Assembly: GCF_024868665.1 (NCBI RefSeq)
Contig: NC_079904.1
Location: forward strand, 2,138,769-2,202,768
Origin: Triplophysa rosa
Lineage: Eukaryota; Chordata; Actinopteri; Cypriniformes; Nemacheilidae
Length of the DNA stretch: 64,000 nucleotides
Direction: 5' to 3'
Of this stretch, positions 1 through 24,989 are shown in pieces; positions within the stretch are counted from its first letter, which is position 1; each line of letters begins with the position of its first letter. The position numbers and the translations under genes are program-made. The notes beneath the pieces were generated by a model that worked only from the letters and a program-made list of their open reading frames with translations, was not told the origin of the DNA and did not search any database.

Positions 1-420
1 GACAGAAACACACTGTAATTAGGTGACAGTAATGAAAGAGTTTACTAACCTGCAGCCCACACTGATGGAGTGTGTGTGTGTGTACACGTACGCGCGCGTG
101 AGTCAGAGCTGAACTGAGAATGTTTTAGCAAACTTCTAAAGTGTTATATCAGCATTTCACAGAGACCTCTGGGACTCCCCTCTGTAGACACATTTGTACT
201 TTGAATAATATTTAACAACGGTAATGAGTGTTTCATTTGTACTGTAATTTCATCATTTGTATAATTGAATCCTGACGGATTAGCTACAGAAAAGAATAAA
301 TCAAGAGTGCTCACTAGTCTTCTTGTCAGATGAATCATTTAAAAACTGTTAAATAATTGTTTTTGTTCGTCTAAAAGCGGGTTCTTATGTGAGAGTAGAA
401 AATAAACATTTTCCGTTCAT
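1..420. other. Sequence downstream of hadha, nothing recognised
   Basis: AT-rich DNA past the likely hadha poly(A) site. It holds a short (GT)n/(CG)n run at about 70-102 and no open frame with homology I can name. Confidence 0.6.
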
Positions 421-430
421 TTTTATCTAG

Positions 431-436
431 TTTATT
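431..436 (-). terminator. hadha: hadha polyadenylation signal candidate
   Basis: TTTATT on the plus strand gives AATAAA on the minus strand about 300 bases past the hadha stop codon. It would set a 3' UTR of roughly 320 bases. No cDNA is available here to confirm its use. Confidence 0.5.
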
Positions 437-736
437 TTGTAATTGAAATAGAGAAATATCTCATTGGCATTGAATGTATAGGTTTTGGGATTATTGTATC
501 AGAATCGTTTGCAAACATTCAAACTATTAAACTTTACAAAACAATACAACAAACGGTGTCTTCAGCCCGAACGAAAGAAGATCATTGGTTAAAACATGAC
601 AACTGCTGCATTATGTACAGGCCAACACTGAAAATGCAAATTTTACCCCTGAAAATAGCATTTAATAACTAAACATCTTGTAAATAGTGCAGTGACAATT
701 GTCACCCCAGATCTCAATTTCAGAAGATTGTAAGTT

Positions 737-6997
<6,261 letters not shown>

Positions 6998-7659
6998 CCT
7001 TGTCAACGACGTCACCAGCAACACACAGCGCGAGTGCGCGAGTGCGCGTGCACGCACATATCAGGTGTCCGCGAAGCCGCAATCAGGCTGTTTGGTGCCT
7101 TTATATTAAAATTTCATCCAACTTTTAGTGTTGTTTCAACGCAGTGTCATTAAAAAAAGCGTTTTTTCCCCCAAAAAGCATATTTTAAGAGGTCACACAA
7201 CATTACATTTTGGGTTTACTTTCGTTTTATGCATTTTCTTGCATCGTAAATATCCTAATACAGGACACTTTTAATTGATAAATATCATATACACACATGT
7301 AAATGGAAATGCAGATCTTTTAATAAACTATGCATTTTTAAAATTATTATATTATTATTATTGTTTTTGTTTTTGTCTTGTATAATAAATATACAATTAA
7401 ACTAAATAACACACATTCAAACGTGACACTTTTTAAAACACGAATAGTGCTGGTTTGGTGTCGAAAGTTACATATTATTCTAAATAAAAAGTGATTTCCA
7501 TCAATATAATTCCAAAGATTATATCGAGTTTATTCATCTACTGAATTTTTAATCCAATTATACATATGAAATCAATATACAAACAAAAAATAGAGAAGAT
7601 AAAAAATGTGTTATGCGAAAAAAAGATTAAATAAAAATTCAATGTCTCTGTGTTTTGGT

Positions 7660-12944
<5,285 letters not shown>

Positions 12945-13513
12945 TCTCTGTAGATTCATTATACCATAATGCACTGCGCACACAGTTCGATTCTGTAAAT
13001 ATGCCTCGAAATGCCTTGAAAAGGATTGTTCCTGAAATGTATCTGGAGGTTGTAGGTTGGAAATGATGCTTGTGACTTGTGTAAATGTTAGCTTTGTTTG
13101 AGAATGTTGTAAAATCAAATTATAAGATATTTTTGCATGCTGAATATAGCACTTCAAACAGGCCCGTTGAATTCAGACATTAAACAGGGAGTCTGGAATT
13201 ATCACCTGAATTTAATAGATGTGCTATGGAATTATTATTATTCAAATCTAGATCTAGGAATCTAGATGTCTTCTTCTGAACTCCAGACTGCTCTTTAATT
13301 TATCTGTCATGTGTAGCAGATTGTTTTTTATCACTGATATTTGTCTGGATGTGTTGACATCTAATATTAATAGGTCCATGGTCACTTTAGCTCTTGATGA
13401 TTGGCCTGAAGGACTGATTCTAGATCAGCTGTAAAAACAAAGTCACACTTAAACCTGTGCCTCATAGGCAATGTGGAAAGATCTTGTCTCTTTCCTCGCC
13501 TTTTCTAAAAAGA

Positions 13514-13519
13514 AATAAA
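13514..13519 (+). terminator. hadhb: hadhb polyadenylation signal
   Basis: AATAAA 570 bases after the hadhb stop codon, followed within about 30 bases by a T-rich tract (13543-13563). The 3' UTR would be 12945 to about 13540. Confidence 0.7.
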
Positions 13520-13544
13520 CATCATTTGAAATCGCCAGTTATGC

Positions 13545-14480
13545 TTATTTATTTTTTTGTTTTATAAAATGTCACATTTGATTACTTGCCTCTTCATAGT
13601 TACTGTTTAAAACGTCATTAAAATCATTAACAAGCATTGCTAAACAGATGAGCAATTCATGAACAAAAGAATAATGTTGTAGACGGGTTCATCGTACGCA
13701 CACGCTGGCCCGAGGTTAACTTCCGGTCTGTGTTTGGCTATAATATAACTATTTATTTAGACGTAATTTATATGAATTCATATGAATATTTTATTGCATA
13801 ATAATTGTATTAACTTTAAATTAAAACTACTCAACAGTTATTGGTTTGGGCCACATAACATTTGTTTGTGTTGTTGCCGCTGAAACTTCTACGTATGAAG
13901 TTCTGCTTTTCATTGAAAATAATTTATAATCGTAAATAAAATAATAACATTTATGAAAATATAATCTTATTAAAATTAATGTTTTGTAGTGTTATTATTG
14001 TAATGAAGGTTGTTATACTGTAGGGAAAAGTAATATAGGATTGCGTGATTTTGGCGCAGTGTTACGTCACAAGAAGGTTGGCGCACATTCAGGAGCGGAT
14101 CCAAGACGCTGTTTACCGAGAGAATAATTGTATTCGTAAGCACCCAGAGGATCCGCTTAATCCGTTGCGAATCCCTTGACGTGTAAATATGGAGCTTTCA
14201 GCTCCTCAGATGATGAACTACAAATATCGCCGTCGGACTAAAACGCAGCGCGTCGGGATCCCACATGAACACCCCCACGCGCGCGACAGTTTCTTTTCAT
14301 CCCTCACTTTTCAAGTTGTTTTCCGTCAAATTGCCATCATTTCAAATTCCCTAAAAACGTCGGCTTCATTAAATTATTTTTAAACGAATTAATTCCTACA
14401 TTTTTCCAAGCAACCGTCACGCCTCCAGCCTACTTCTATATTTGCGTGTTAATGTTGTTATTTGTGCAGAAAAGTTTTCG
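13545..14480. other. hadhb downstream spacer with a dispersed repeat
   Basis: AT-rich spacer. At 13692-13915 it carries a copy of a repeat that recurs at 24990-25190 in the same orientation. Shared blocks are GAGGTTAACTTCCGGTCTGTG / GAAGTTAACTTCCGGTCTGTG, then TTTGGGCCACATAA and TTGTTGC(C/T)G(C/T)TGAAAC. A CRE-like TTACGTCA is at about 14062. No coding exon is recognised. Confidence 0.55.
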
Positions 14481-14972
14481 GGGAGGTTCAGAGATCTCGA
14501 ACAGGAGTGAGACGGAGAGGCAAAAAAATGTTTTTATCCAGATGCAAAACGCAGTAAAATGTAAATAGCGGTTGCGTGTCGGTTTTTGTTTTAACCTTCA
14601 AACGCCGCGAACCCGCGAGACGGGCGCCGCAGCGCGCGCTTTGATCAGCCGCGCGCCTTTCATGCCGTTTGACTGGAGAACGCGCGCGGTGCTGTCGGTA
14701 CAAATCTGCCTCACACTCCTCACCCCGTCAAACGGAGAGAGACTGAGGTGAAAGAGGGAGAGAGAGTGGCTGGGAGACGCTTTAATCTCGTCCTTCTGCA
14801 CGCGCTCGCACCTGCGTGAGCTTTCAAGCGGAGCGCGTGCGGCCCCCGCGCGCCTCCACGAGTTTACCGCGCGCGGTTTCCGGCTGCCGCTGCGAGGCCG
14901 CAACGACAAACACGAGCTGTGAGAAGAATATTATAACGTTTAAAAGCCTCTTCGGGCTCGTGGGAACTCGAG
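14480..14972 (+). promoter_or_regulatory. CpG-rich candidate promoter and non-coding first exon
   Basis: The block 14600-14900 is dense in CpG and GCGCGC runs, unlike the AT-rich DNA around it. Downstream, the sequence 14900-14972 ends in AACTCGAG|GTAATT, a plausible splice donor. Together this looks like the promoter and untranslated first exon of a plus-strand gene whose coding exons lie far downstream, perhaps outside the window. A minus-strand start site is equally possible. No protein can be assigned. Confidence 0.4.
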
Positions 14973-17900
14973 GTAATTGTTGATATAGGATAAATCTGTA
15001 TTCTAAACTTAGCTCTGAGCGAATTTCCCGTTAGTAAACTGTCGCAGAATTTGAATGTTGATCTCAGGTGTTGTTTTTGTGCGTTAGTTTCATGACTGAG
15101 AATTGCGATATTTTGCTAGCTTCAGTCTTGGACTTCACTGACAAAAAGTTCCACGGTACCACATGGTAATATCGTGGTATTTCCAAACGCCTGTGAGTAA
15201 ATGCCAACATATGCTTGTTTTTCAGCTCCGTGAAGATTCTGTAAATCAAAACAAGATCACATGTTTGTTGTGAGGCGCACAAAGCTAGCAGTTTAATACC
15301 AATTCTGCTGTTAAAACCAGTAGTTGTGTACTTTGATTCAGCAATAAGAGTCGTAGAGTGCAAAACTCACATCAGTTCATTATCCCTATCGTTCTTTTTA
15401 CACTTAAATGAGTGTAAGAATCCAAGATCACATCCGAGCCCGACATGTCCCCTAAAATCAACGCTATAGGCTCAACCAGAACTTTCTAGTCAGTAAAAAT
15501 CTCCCAGATTCTCTAAGGAGCAGCTTGAATTTTTAATTGAATGCCCATACAGATTGTTAGAATATTTGATTTGATTTGGCTTTAATTAGATGTTTGAACT
15601 TGGTTTTGGTGACTCTTAACAACACTGTTTTCATTTACGTTTTAATTATCACTGTTTACTATATCAGTTTCTCTGAAGTGAAGTGATGGGAGGGTCTCTT
15701 GAGGGTGTTCGATAGGTTGTCCCCAGTCACAATCTCTTAAACGTCTAAAACCGAAAGAATACAAGAAAACAATCTGTTTATACAGAAGAGCTTTCTTATT
15801 TCTTATATAATTGATGTCATGCCATGTTTTTGTAATAATGGTGCATTGTTTTGTTTGCTTTTTGGAAGTCCTCTCTTTGGCACGTTTGGCATTAACGCCC
15901 AGAAGAGGAATAAATCATTTTTTTACTCCAATTTGTAAACTGTATAGATCTCCGCTGGCAGGAGATACACTGGCGGATTCATCTGGAGCGAAGGATTTAT
16001 TTCATTTTTAACAGGCCGCTGACACAATTCTCATTAAGCAACAAAAATCATTAGCACCGTGCACAGCTACATTCGTAGAAATCAAGTAAGTGCTCATTTT
16101 TTTCCGCCAAGGAACCATGGGAGTGGCGTGTGAGAGAAAGCGATTGGGGGGGTTTAGCTCTGGTGTGAAAAAATATCATAAATTAAAATGGACGACATGA
16201 ATTGAGCGCGGAATGTCAAACACTGTCAACAAGACGGCTCTCTGTCACGGGGAGAATTTGAGACATTAACAGCTTCTGTCATTCTGCTGACAAAATGGTA
16301 GCAGAGATTTCCCAGGGTGCCGAGATGACTGCTGGCGTTTGTCAACAAGCCGCTGTCAGAGCAGGGAGAGAGAAGGGGAGAGAGAGAGCGAAAGCATACA
16401 CAGTGTCACTGACAGCTACCACACAAGCATCCCATGAGTCCTCCTCACCACCCAGAAAGAGAGAGAGAGAGAACAACGATGAGGGGGGAAAAAGAAAAGA
16501 ATGGATGGATGGATGGATAGATGGATAGATAGTAAGGAGGGTGCAGGTCTCTGGTGCACCTTTCATATAAAATTGCAGGAGGAAAATGAGCTGTCACTCC
16601 AATTCCCAGGATGCTTTGCTGTTTAGCATAAGTGTGCTGTGTGGGCCGCTGTCGGACAGACTGACTCAGAGAGATAATTAACTAAAGCTGCAGTTTTTCC
16701 TCCTCTCCCTCCCTTCCTCCGCTAGACGCCTTCTCCAGTGCTCATCTGCATTTTTGCCAGAGGCGAGCGGTTAGCACAGGAGCCGGGTGGAGAGAGGGTA
16801 AGAAGCCAATTAGTCAGGTGGATGGATGAATGATTGACAGCAGGCTGCTACCTCGGTTCCACTCTACATTAATGCCGTGATCCGCTCGGCCCCAAACACA
16901 CGTGCATTCGCGTGTACGCGCCGGCCTGGCGTCGCACGCTGTTCGCTCGATTCCTCCGGCCCGGAATCAAATCATCCTGCGCTGCTCCTTCTCATCCCGT
17001 CTTTTTTTGTTGTCTGTCTACACCGTTGCTCTAATCTGAACCCTTTGTGGCCCCCGAGTCTTTGCTGTTCTTTTATGTTTTCTTTCAGGCCGTCCCTCTC
17101 TGCTCTCCTCTGCCCCTCGCTGGAGATGAAAACGGCGGCACGGCTACCCTAAGAGTTTCGCTTACATGCCTCGATCTATTTGCGGGCGTCGTTTAGCATG
17201 CTGAGGGCCATATAACCATCACGATTGTGTTCCTGTGATAGCTGTTGTACACATAAACAAATGCCGGGCCTTCACCGCCAAAGTCGCTTAAAAAAGGTAA
17301 CGTTTGAACTTTTGCTCTTGAATAATTTTCTAGATTCCAGAATGACTTGTCTGTTAGGTGGGATTCATCGGTTTGGTTTTAGGAAATTAAGTCAGGGATG
17401 AACGGGGATCCTGGTGTGAGAGAATAAGCACGTAAACTTTGACTGAACCGCAGACTTACCGCAGCGATGTCTTGACAGCAATGAGTTCGGTATAATTCAG
17501 TAAATCATATTGTCTCTGTATTATCTTTCCAGACATAATCTCAGCCACATTTGTATGAGATCAGGAAATATTGAAACAAAAGATTTTGGTCTGTGGTAAT
17601 TGCCTTTTAGGCAAAGTGACCTAGTGACGAAGTTTGAATTGAAGACCTCAGAGTAGACACCGAAATTAATTTAATGGCAATGAAAGTAAGGCTGTGAGCG
17701 AAAGGCTGTTTAAAAAGTATTGTCTTAAAGTCCCCGGATGGAACTAAAAAAAATTAATAAATGGAACTGGCAGCAGACTGACAGTTGAAGGGGAGGAGTT
17801 AATGGATGATCCGCCCAAGCCGTCTAACATACGTCATTTAAGATGTATGGTCACTACAGGACGGAAGTGCATTTTCAGATTATGATGGCACACAAATTTA

Positions 17901-19500
17901 AAAAAGAGAATGACCCACATTGATAGACTATTTACAATAAAAGCTACAACATTTCATAAAAAAATAGGCATTGTAATTTTTAATTTCACTGGAACTTTAA
18001 AGTCTTATCAAAAACATACACACACATGCATCTATATTTAGGATTACCTGTAATGAAAATGATATATAAACGTTTAACTTTTATATATTTTTAAATAATT
18101 TCATGATTGCATATGTGTTTATAAATACAAAATCAATATGCACACAGATATTATGTAAACACAAACTTTAATTCTGGATGTGGTTAATCGTGCTAAATCG
18201 TTTGACAGCCCATAGCTTCCATTTTGTTCCAACGATCCAATCAGTTCTTGATGTGAGAAATGAAGTCCCGCCTTACATTTTCTGCTGTTTCACTTGGATT
18301 TACATCACAATATGGAAAAGAATACGATTGTTACTTCCGTTTCATGCCAACTTTAAAAACTTTAAACCTTTTTTTTTTCTTTAAACTTTAAACCTTCTTT
18401 AAGCAGACTGTACATCCGTTCTTCATTTTTATAAAAATTTAAAATATGACCCTGGCTAAGTTAAACAGGCTTCATCTAACTCAAAATTGATTTATCCCAA
18501 CATTGATGTATACACGATTAGGATAAAACAATTATGATAAAAGTGTAATGTGTTTTGATTGATAAATAAGCTCCATCCAAATGTTCCACACAAAAAAAAG
18601 AGGCAGTTACTTCAAAAGAACATTTTTTTTGCTGAGCACATGAAGTGTGTCAGCAGAACTGATAGAGCGCTTGGCCGTGTGAGGTCTGGTTCAAAATGGC
18701 TGTCAGAAAAGGAGACCCGGCGTTTAGTGTCTGTTTATAGACGTTAAGCTAGTGAACGGAGGGAGGAGTGCAGATACTACACCTTTAGGGCATTTTTCCC
18801 TCTGGCATTTTACCGGCTGTGGCGTCATACTGCTAGCAGCATCAAAACACCAGCAGCCTCTATGAGCTGACACGATGAAGGGAAAATTGAGAGCGCTGGT
18901 CCGTTTGGTGAGGGAGCATCGCCAGAGCTGGATATATATACTTTATACTGGAAGGCAGCTGAGCCGTACACAGTATTTGTGTTTAATTTCTCAGCTTTAG
19001 AGAAACACAATATGATATTTTCATAATTTTAAGAATAAGTCCTAATAGATGGCTTTATGCATTTCTAGGTGTCAGAGGGAGGAGATTTATATCCGTCCAT
19101 CAAGATTCAAAGCTCCCAGGTACATTTAATGTTTAAGAGAATAAAATACTCACTAGATTTGACAACATTTGTGATGTTTGTGGCATAAAGGTAAGAATTT
19201 AGCTTGAGTAATCCGATGGGTAAATTGTGTTATTTCTTATATTACATTTATCCCTAAACAAATATTATTGACTCTTGTTACAAACTGCTTGAGTCGCTTT
19301 GGATGAAATCATCTGCTTAATGAACAAAATGTTCATGTTCAAAAAATGTTTTGTTGGTCATGTCCATCAGTCGACCACTTACTTTGTGAGTGAATCGCCG
19401 TCCACATTACAGGCCACAGGCATTATAGATGGCAGCCACTGTTCTGTGAAGTCTTGTAAGATTCATAGCATTTATATACTATTTTGATTTCCACCACAAA
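14973..19500. other. Non-coding stretch, possible regulatory blocks
   Basis: No convincing coding exon. The region holds a (GGAT/GATA)n run at 16499-16532 and GA-rich runs near 16368-16470. The block 16020-16900 has mixed composition and low simple-repeat content, with 'taattaacta' and 'cattagcaccg' type motifs, which might be conserved non-coding sequence; this is unproven. Confidence 0.4.
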
Positions 19501-19501
19501 A

Positions 19502-20103
19502 TGTGACCCTGGACCAAAAAAACATAAGTCATAAGTAGCACGGGTATATTTGTAGCATAAAACCAAAAACACATTGGGTCAAAATGATCGACATTAGGAT
19601 GTTAGGTATATAGATCATATTCCATGAAGATTTTTTGTAAATTTCCTACCGTAAATATATAAAAACTTTATTTTTGTGAGTGGATACAGCAAAATCGCTA
19701 ACAAAAATGGCCAGAAACACGCCTACAAACTTCGCTCACTGCTGTCGCTCTTTGAGAATTACCTACTCAAGTTAGGTATCCATGTAAAACTTTGAATTTC
19801 AGCTTTTGGGTTCATCTACTCTCCACAAAGTCATTACCCGGGTAAGCCAATAGAGAGCTTTTAAACAAACCTGTTTCTTCTAAGCAACAGCCTGCCACAG
19901 CACCTCTGATGGACATCTCTAAAGGTGATTTTCTCAATATTTCGATTTTTTTGCATCCTCATATTCCAGATTTTCAAATAGTTGTATCTTGGCCAAATAT
20001 TGCCCTATCATAACAAACCATATAGCCAATCAATGGAAAGCTTATTTATTCAGATCATGTATAAATCTCAACCTTTATGACTGGTTTTGTGGTCAGGGTC
20101 ACA
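19502..20103. mobile_element. 602-bp terminal-inverted-repeat element (TGTGACCCTGGACC ends)
   Basis: It opens with TGTGACCCTGGACC and closes with GGTCAGGGTCACA, the same end in inverted form with one base lost. Subterminal AGTCATAA motifs also mirror each other. No transposase frame is present, so it is non-autonomous. A fragment of the same end is at about 47413-47452. This end sequence is familiar from cyprinid genomes; superfamily not assigned because no clear target duplication is seen. Confidence 0.7.
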
Positions 20104-21971
20104 TATGAGAAATAAGAATTGGCTAAAAGTGTGTTGTGCTTGTTTTAGGTCTAACCCTTACCATTGTTACACCGTAAAACTAAAAAAGCCAGTAACTTAC
20201 TGTAGATTTAATTTACAATTTTGTTTTAAACATAAACTTACCTGTTATATTTTCTTTTATAAAACAAGACTAAATATCTTAGGTTACTTTTCTTGTTATG
20301 TTAAATGTATCGTAATTTATTACGTTTGAAATATTTTGACTAGAAAACAAAACAAAAATACAATACAATGTCATTTTTGCAGTGTAATGCAAGTAATGAG
20401 ACCAGTTTCTTTTGCTCATTTTGAATATCAAAAGTCAAAAGTGTTTTAATTTTGATTAAAGTAAAGTTGACAGTACTTATAGGAAAATATTAAGTAGCAA
20501 TCAAATCTACAGTAATTTACTGGCAAAACTGCTGCAAAACTACAGAAAAGTTTTACAGTGTAGGGTTAATGCAAATCTAAAGTTTTTGGGACAAGAAACG
20601 TTTATTGCTCACAGGTTGCTTATAGCTTTGAAAGAGTTCTCAGTTGTTTTATCTGAGTACATTGTCTGAGATGCTGAAATAAATGTACAGTGAATTGAAA
20701 GATATAGTAAAATAGATTTGATTTAACAAAATATTAGATAATATATTAGACTTCTTATTGCAGACATGGAAAATCAGAGCTCAGGTTGTGATTTTGTGAC
20801 TATTGTGAGCTCATTTTTATCTAATTTTCTGGAGACCTGTTTGCTTTTTGTTTGTAATTGTCTTTATATACAGTATGTGATGCAAGAGTCCATTTGCTCT
20901 CCAAATAATTGCTGTCTTGGAGAAACAAATGAGGAATTAAACAGGTCATTTCTGATAGAAGGGAGATTGAGTTCCGTGTTTGGAAAGGCGGTCAGAGCAG
21001 AACAGTGGATGTATGACAGCTGGTTTGGGGTTAATAAGATTTTATTAAAAGCAGAAGTGGACCGAAGAGCAGAAACTCTCATGAGAGTGATTATTGCAGG
21101 AGGAATAGACAGACAGCAGAATTTATTTGCCGTGAAAGTGCAGAACACAATGGAAAGATGTCAATACTAAAGATATTTGATGTGTTTCAACTCTCATCTG
21201 ACCGGAATGAGGCCGTATGTACCTGTCTGTAGTGAATGCGAAATGATTTTAGAGAACCTGTCAAAAACATGGCGACATTGTTATACAAATCTAAATGTTT
21301 CTTGCAAGGCCAATAGAGAAAAATGTGACGTGCTGTTGAATATGTTGAGACGAGTGTTGTGGAGAAACTGACTATAAGTAACAAACACTACTAACTTCAA
21401 TACATATTTAAACTCGGATGTTTAATAAAAAGTGTAGCTTGTCAAGTAACTAGCGACTTCCAGCATGACATGGCTGGTTTTGTATGCCACATTAGGCAAT
21501 AGTCGGATGCGTTCTTGAATCATCTGATTCATTTCAACAAACAGATTCATTTAGACCGTTTATGTTCACAAATCATTGAATTTAAGTTCAACTTCATATG
21601 GTTTGTAAGTCAATAAGCTTGAGGATAGCGTGTAGATAGCAACTGCAGTTTCAAGGTAGCTTACCCAACACTGGTTGGACGTCTGGTTGCGGTTTATGTT
21701 GTACATAGAGTATCTCTCAGTAAAGGGGAGTTTGAGCCCCAGTTTAAAGCAGATACAGTCACGAGAGCCAAGAGGTGTGAAAACCTCCGCAGGGACACAC
21801 ACACACTGCTGGGACACCGACACCTGCTCAATAACGAGAGAAAAAGAGCAGAGGATGGAGAGATGGTGGATAGACTAAATCCTTTTTTCCATCATTACCT
21901 CAGTCCCGGCCCAGCGATGGCTTCTCCTCAGAACACTCTCTGCCTTGTGCTCATTTAATTAGTCTCAGAGC
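20104..21971. other. Non-coding stretch
   Basis: AT-rich. The longest open frame (20766-21170, 134 codons) starts in a low-complexity, T-rich segment, shows no motif and has no splice or promoter support, so I do not call a gene. Confidence 0.5.
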
Positions 21972-21972
21972 T

Positions 21973-21973
<1 letters not shown>

Positions 21974-22019
<46 letters not shown>
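21974..22019. repeat. (CT)n microsatellite
   Basis: 46 bases of uninterrupted CT. Confidence 0.95.
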
Positions 22020-22022
<3 letters not shown>

Positions 22023-22571
22023 TCACACACACACTTTACCTCTCATATACACTTCCCCATCACTCCTGTAACCTCACCGTACTCCGTTAACTCAAAAACC
22101 TTTCTGTGTCCCCCTAAAATATTCTCAGTTTCTCTTTCTTGCTCAGCCTTTTTGTTTTAAGGTTAGTAACATGATACAGTGAGGTTCAAACGTCTCAGAC
22201 ATTGGAAATGTCCATGAGCGCTTCTCCACCATTGTGCCGAATCGTTCTCGTTGCTTAATAGTTCCTCTCCATGCCGATCCGGGCCAGCCGGTACATAAAT
22301 GTTTTTTTTTCCCACCGCAGGGCTGATAACAGAAATCTTTAGAATGTAAACACAAACGCGTCACGCACTGTCTTGGTAACACAAGAGACTGAGCTATAAC
22401 ATCTCTGCACGCATTCTATTAGCACGTTAGACAACCGTGCCGAACATTCCGAGCCGGGAACAGTTTGTAATCGTGCCTTGTCGAACCAGGCTCACATAGA
22501 AACATAACTGTAATCGAACAGTTCGGCGCGATGGTGAAAAAGCGCTCCATGTTTCATTTGAACCTGGAAAT

Positions 22572-23476
22572 AGGCTTCACCCAAAAATGAAAATTCTTTC
22601 ATCGTTTTACTCACCTTCATGTCATTCCAAACCTGTGTGCAGGGGCGTAGCCACATGGTGGCCATGGGTGGCCACGGCTACCCCTGAATGATGGATGGCC
22701 ACCTATCTGGCCACCGCTGTTGTGCGAAGCAGTTTTAAGATGTGTGTCGGAGTTTACGGAGTGCTGCGCAGATCATTTAGCGTATACACTGAAAGTAACG
22801 CGAGAACATTACTCTCGCGTTAATATGATGTCATACGCTGACGCAAACAGTCTGAGCGCTATAGCTGAACAGCTGCTAACCGCTTCGTGACAGTGTACTG
22901 TCTGTGTACCATGAAAGTTCATCGCGAGCAGAAGGATCAGGTGAGTAAAATCAGTTTTGTTTAACTGGATTCCATTTATTAATTACATTTTCGCGAAAGT
23001 TTAAGTTGGGGTACTGCAATGTTTATTTTCTATACAAAATGCTAACTTACTGCAAATGATAGCTAGCAAATTATTTTAAAATAATGTTGGCACATGAAAG
23101 CATTGCGAATAAATTGTTTACTTTACGTTCTTTGTGTATGTTTTGACCAGCAAACTATGTGTAATGAAGAATTGGTGTAAATTACAGTAGAAGTTTAAGA
23201 ATTTCAGTCTGTAAGGATTTTTTGGTCACCCTAATAAAATCACTGGGTCTTACCTGGCCACCTCTAAAAAAAAAGTTCTGGCTACGCCCCTGCCTGTGTG
23301 ACTTTTGTTATTCTGCAGAGCACGAAAGAAGATATTTTGAAGGATGTTGGTAAGCAAACAGCATCGGTCACCATTGACTTTCATTGTATGAACACAAAAC
23401 CACTGAGACATTTCTCAAAATGTCTTCTCTTGTGTCATATACAGGTTTTAAACCACATACGTGTGAATAAATGGAC
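22572..23476. repeat. Palindromic short repeat split by a later insertion
   Basis: The left part (22572-22639, CACCCAAAAATGAAAATTCT... to AAACCTGTGTG) and the right part (23293-23476, CCTGTGTGACTTTTGTTATT... to GTGTGAATAAATGG) join into one ordinary copy of the family also seen at 35.8 kb. The 653-bp gap between them is a transposon. Confidence 0.8.
22640..23292. mobile_element. Non-autonomous hAT-type transposon, nested, 8-bp target duplication
   Basis: Inverted termini CAGGGGCGTAGCCA and TGGCTACGCCCCTG flank 653 bp. The host bases CCTGTGTG are repeated exactly on both sides (22632-22639 and 23293-23300), the 8-bp duplication typical of hAT elements. Internally there is ATG at 22911, ten open codons, then GTGAGT at 22941, which could be the remnant of a transposase first exon. 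No catalytic region remains. Confidence 0.9.
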
Positions 23477-24989
23477 AGATTTGTTCTTATGACAGGTGAT
23501 GTGAATGAAAAAGAGATTGTATGGTTACTTTCTAAATATAAGAAAAACAAAAATTCCGTTTTTCTTATTTACATGTACCCCAAATTGTTAATAATTTGAT
23601 AAAAATATATTATAGTTTGAATCCAAAGCTGAAAACGCGATAACAGCATTTTGGTAGTCTTATACTTTTGGGAACCCTGTATAACCTAAACTTAAATATT
23701 AAATGAAAATAAAATGTTTCATTTAATTCTGTTGACATATTCCAATTGATGGTCTTACCCAACCATTCACCCTCTTATTTATTTTTAAAGTACATTATTG
23801 GCATGATTACTTAACACATGTTGTACATCACCAAAGCACCAGTAAAAACAGTAAATGAGTAATGATATGAGAAAGAATAAAAATCTCTTTTCTCTCTGTG
23901 TCCCTGTGGTTCTGACCCTTGTATAGCCTTTCTTCTGATGGTTCTGTTCTTCCAGAGCGTCCTCTGCTCTGGAGCTCCTGACCGTTCACCTCTTGACTCC
24001 CGGGCCTTCCCCTCACCATATCCCTGTTCATCCCTCCATGCGTTGTCATTTCTCTTCGCAAAGTCTTTGTTTTCTCGCTGTCAGAAATGAATAACATTAA
24101 ATGTGTTGCGAGCTGTTTTGAATATCTAATGTTTTTAGCATATTATTAGCGTCTGGCGCACAGAAGCGAAAGCAGAATGTGAATTTAAATGAGTTTAAAA
24201 TCCGATCTGAGATCCTGTTTACCGTTGAGCTAAAACAGTTAGCGCCTGTGTTTGCTCCGGCACTGCGAGGAAAGTTTGGGTAAATTGTTTAATGTACAGG
24301 GCTGGAGGGAAAAGATTGCGCGCAGAACGTAAAGCAAACAGAGAGACCGAGCTTCACTCTTTCAATCTGTCTGTCTCTACCTTCAGTTCTCTGCGTCTGA
24401 AAGAGATGCGCTGGTGTGATAGAGTTCACGCTGACAGTCTGACACCAGTTATCTGTCTCCTGAGAGTCAATCATTCCAGACAGATACCATTACTCAAACC
24501 CACACACACACAGGAACACTGAACGGGAAAGTCACAGTTTAGCATCTTCTGCTCTCACTCAATCAAAACAACATCTACACAACTGTGTTACTCAATTTAA
24601 CACATACACACATATGTAGCAATGCACACATTATTGTGTTGTTTAAAACACCACATCCTATGTCTTTATTTTTGTTTGTGTAGGAATGTGATTCATAACT
24701 TCATCACACAACAACTTTATTTATACTTTTCTGTCAGAAGAATATAATGAAATGAACTTTACTACAATAATCTTTCTTTCTTCTTCAAAATCACCTTTAA
24801 ATTAACCAGTTTATGCCAACATACCATATTCAGTACAATCATAATTGAGCAATAAAGTTGGCGAGACAGTGCTGTGTTTTGTTTAATGGGTAAATTGTAT
24901 TTGTTAAGCAAACACACACCAATATAACACAGCCAAAATATATATTTTGCCTTAAAAGGCATAAAAAAGCATGTATTTTGTTAGTTACT
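23477..24989. other. Non-coding stretch
   Basis: No gene seen. The block 24120-24260 is less AT-rich and free of simple repeats and might be regulatory, without further support. Confidence 0.5.

Noticed and set aside
14488..14909. Arg/Ser-rich open frames on the minus strand in the CpG island
   Set aside because: High GC lowers stop frequency; no homology or exon structure supports coding.
20766..21170. 134-codon open frame on the plus strand
   Set aside because: No recognisable domain, begins in low-complexity DNA, and the opposite strand is open over the same span, which suggests chance.
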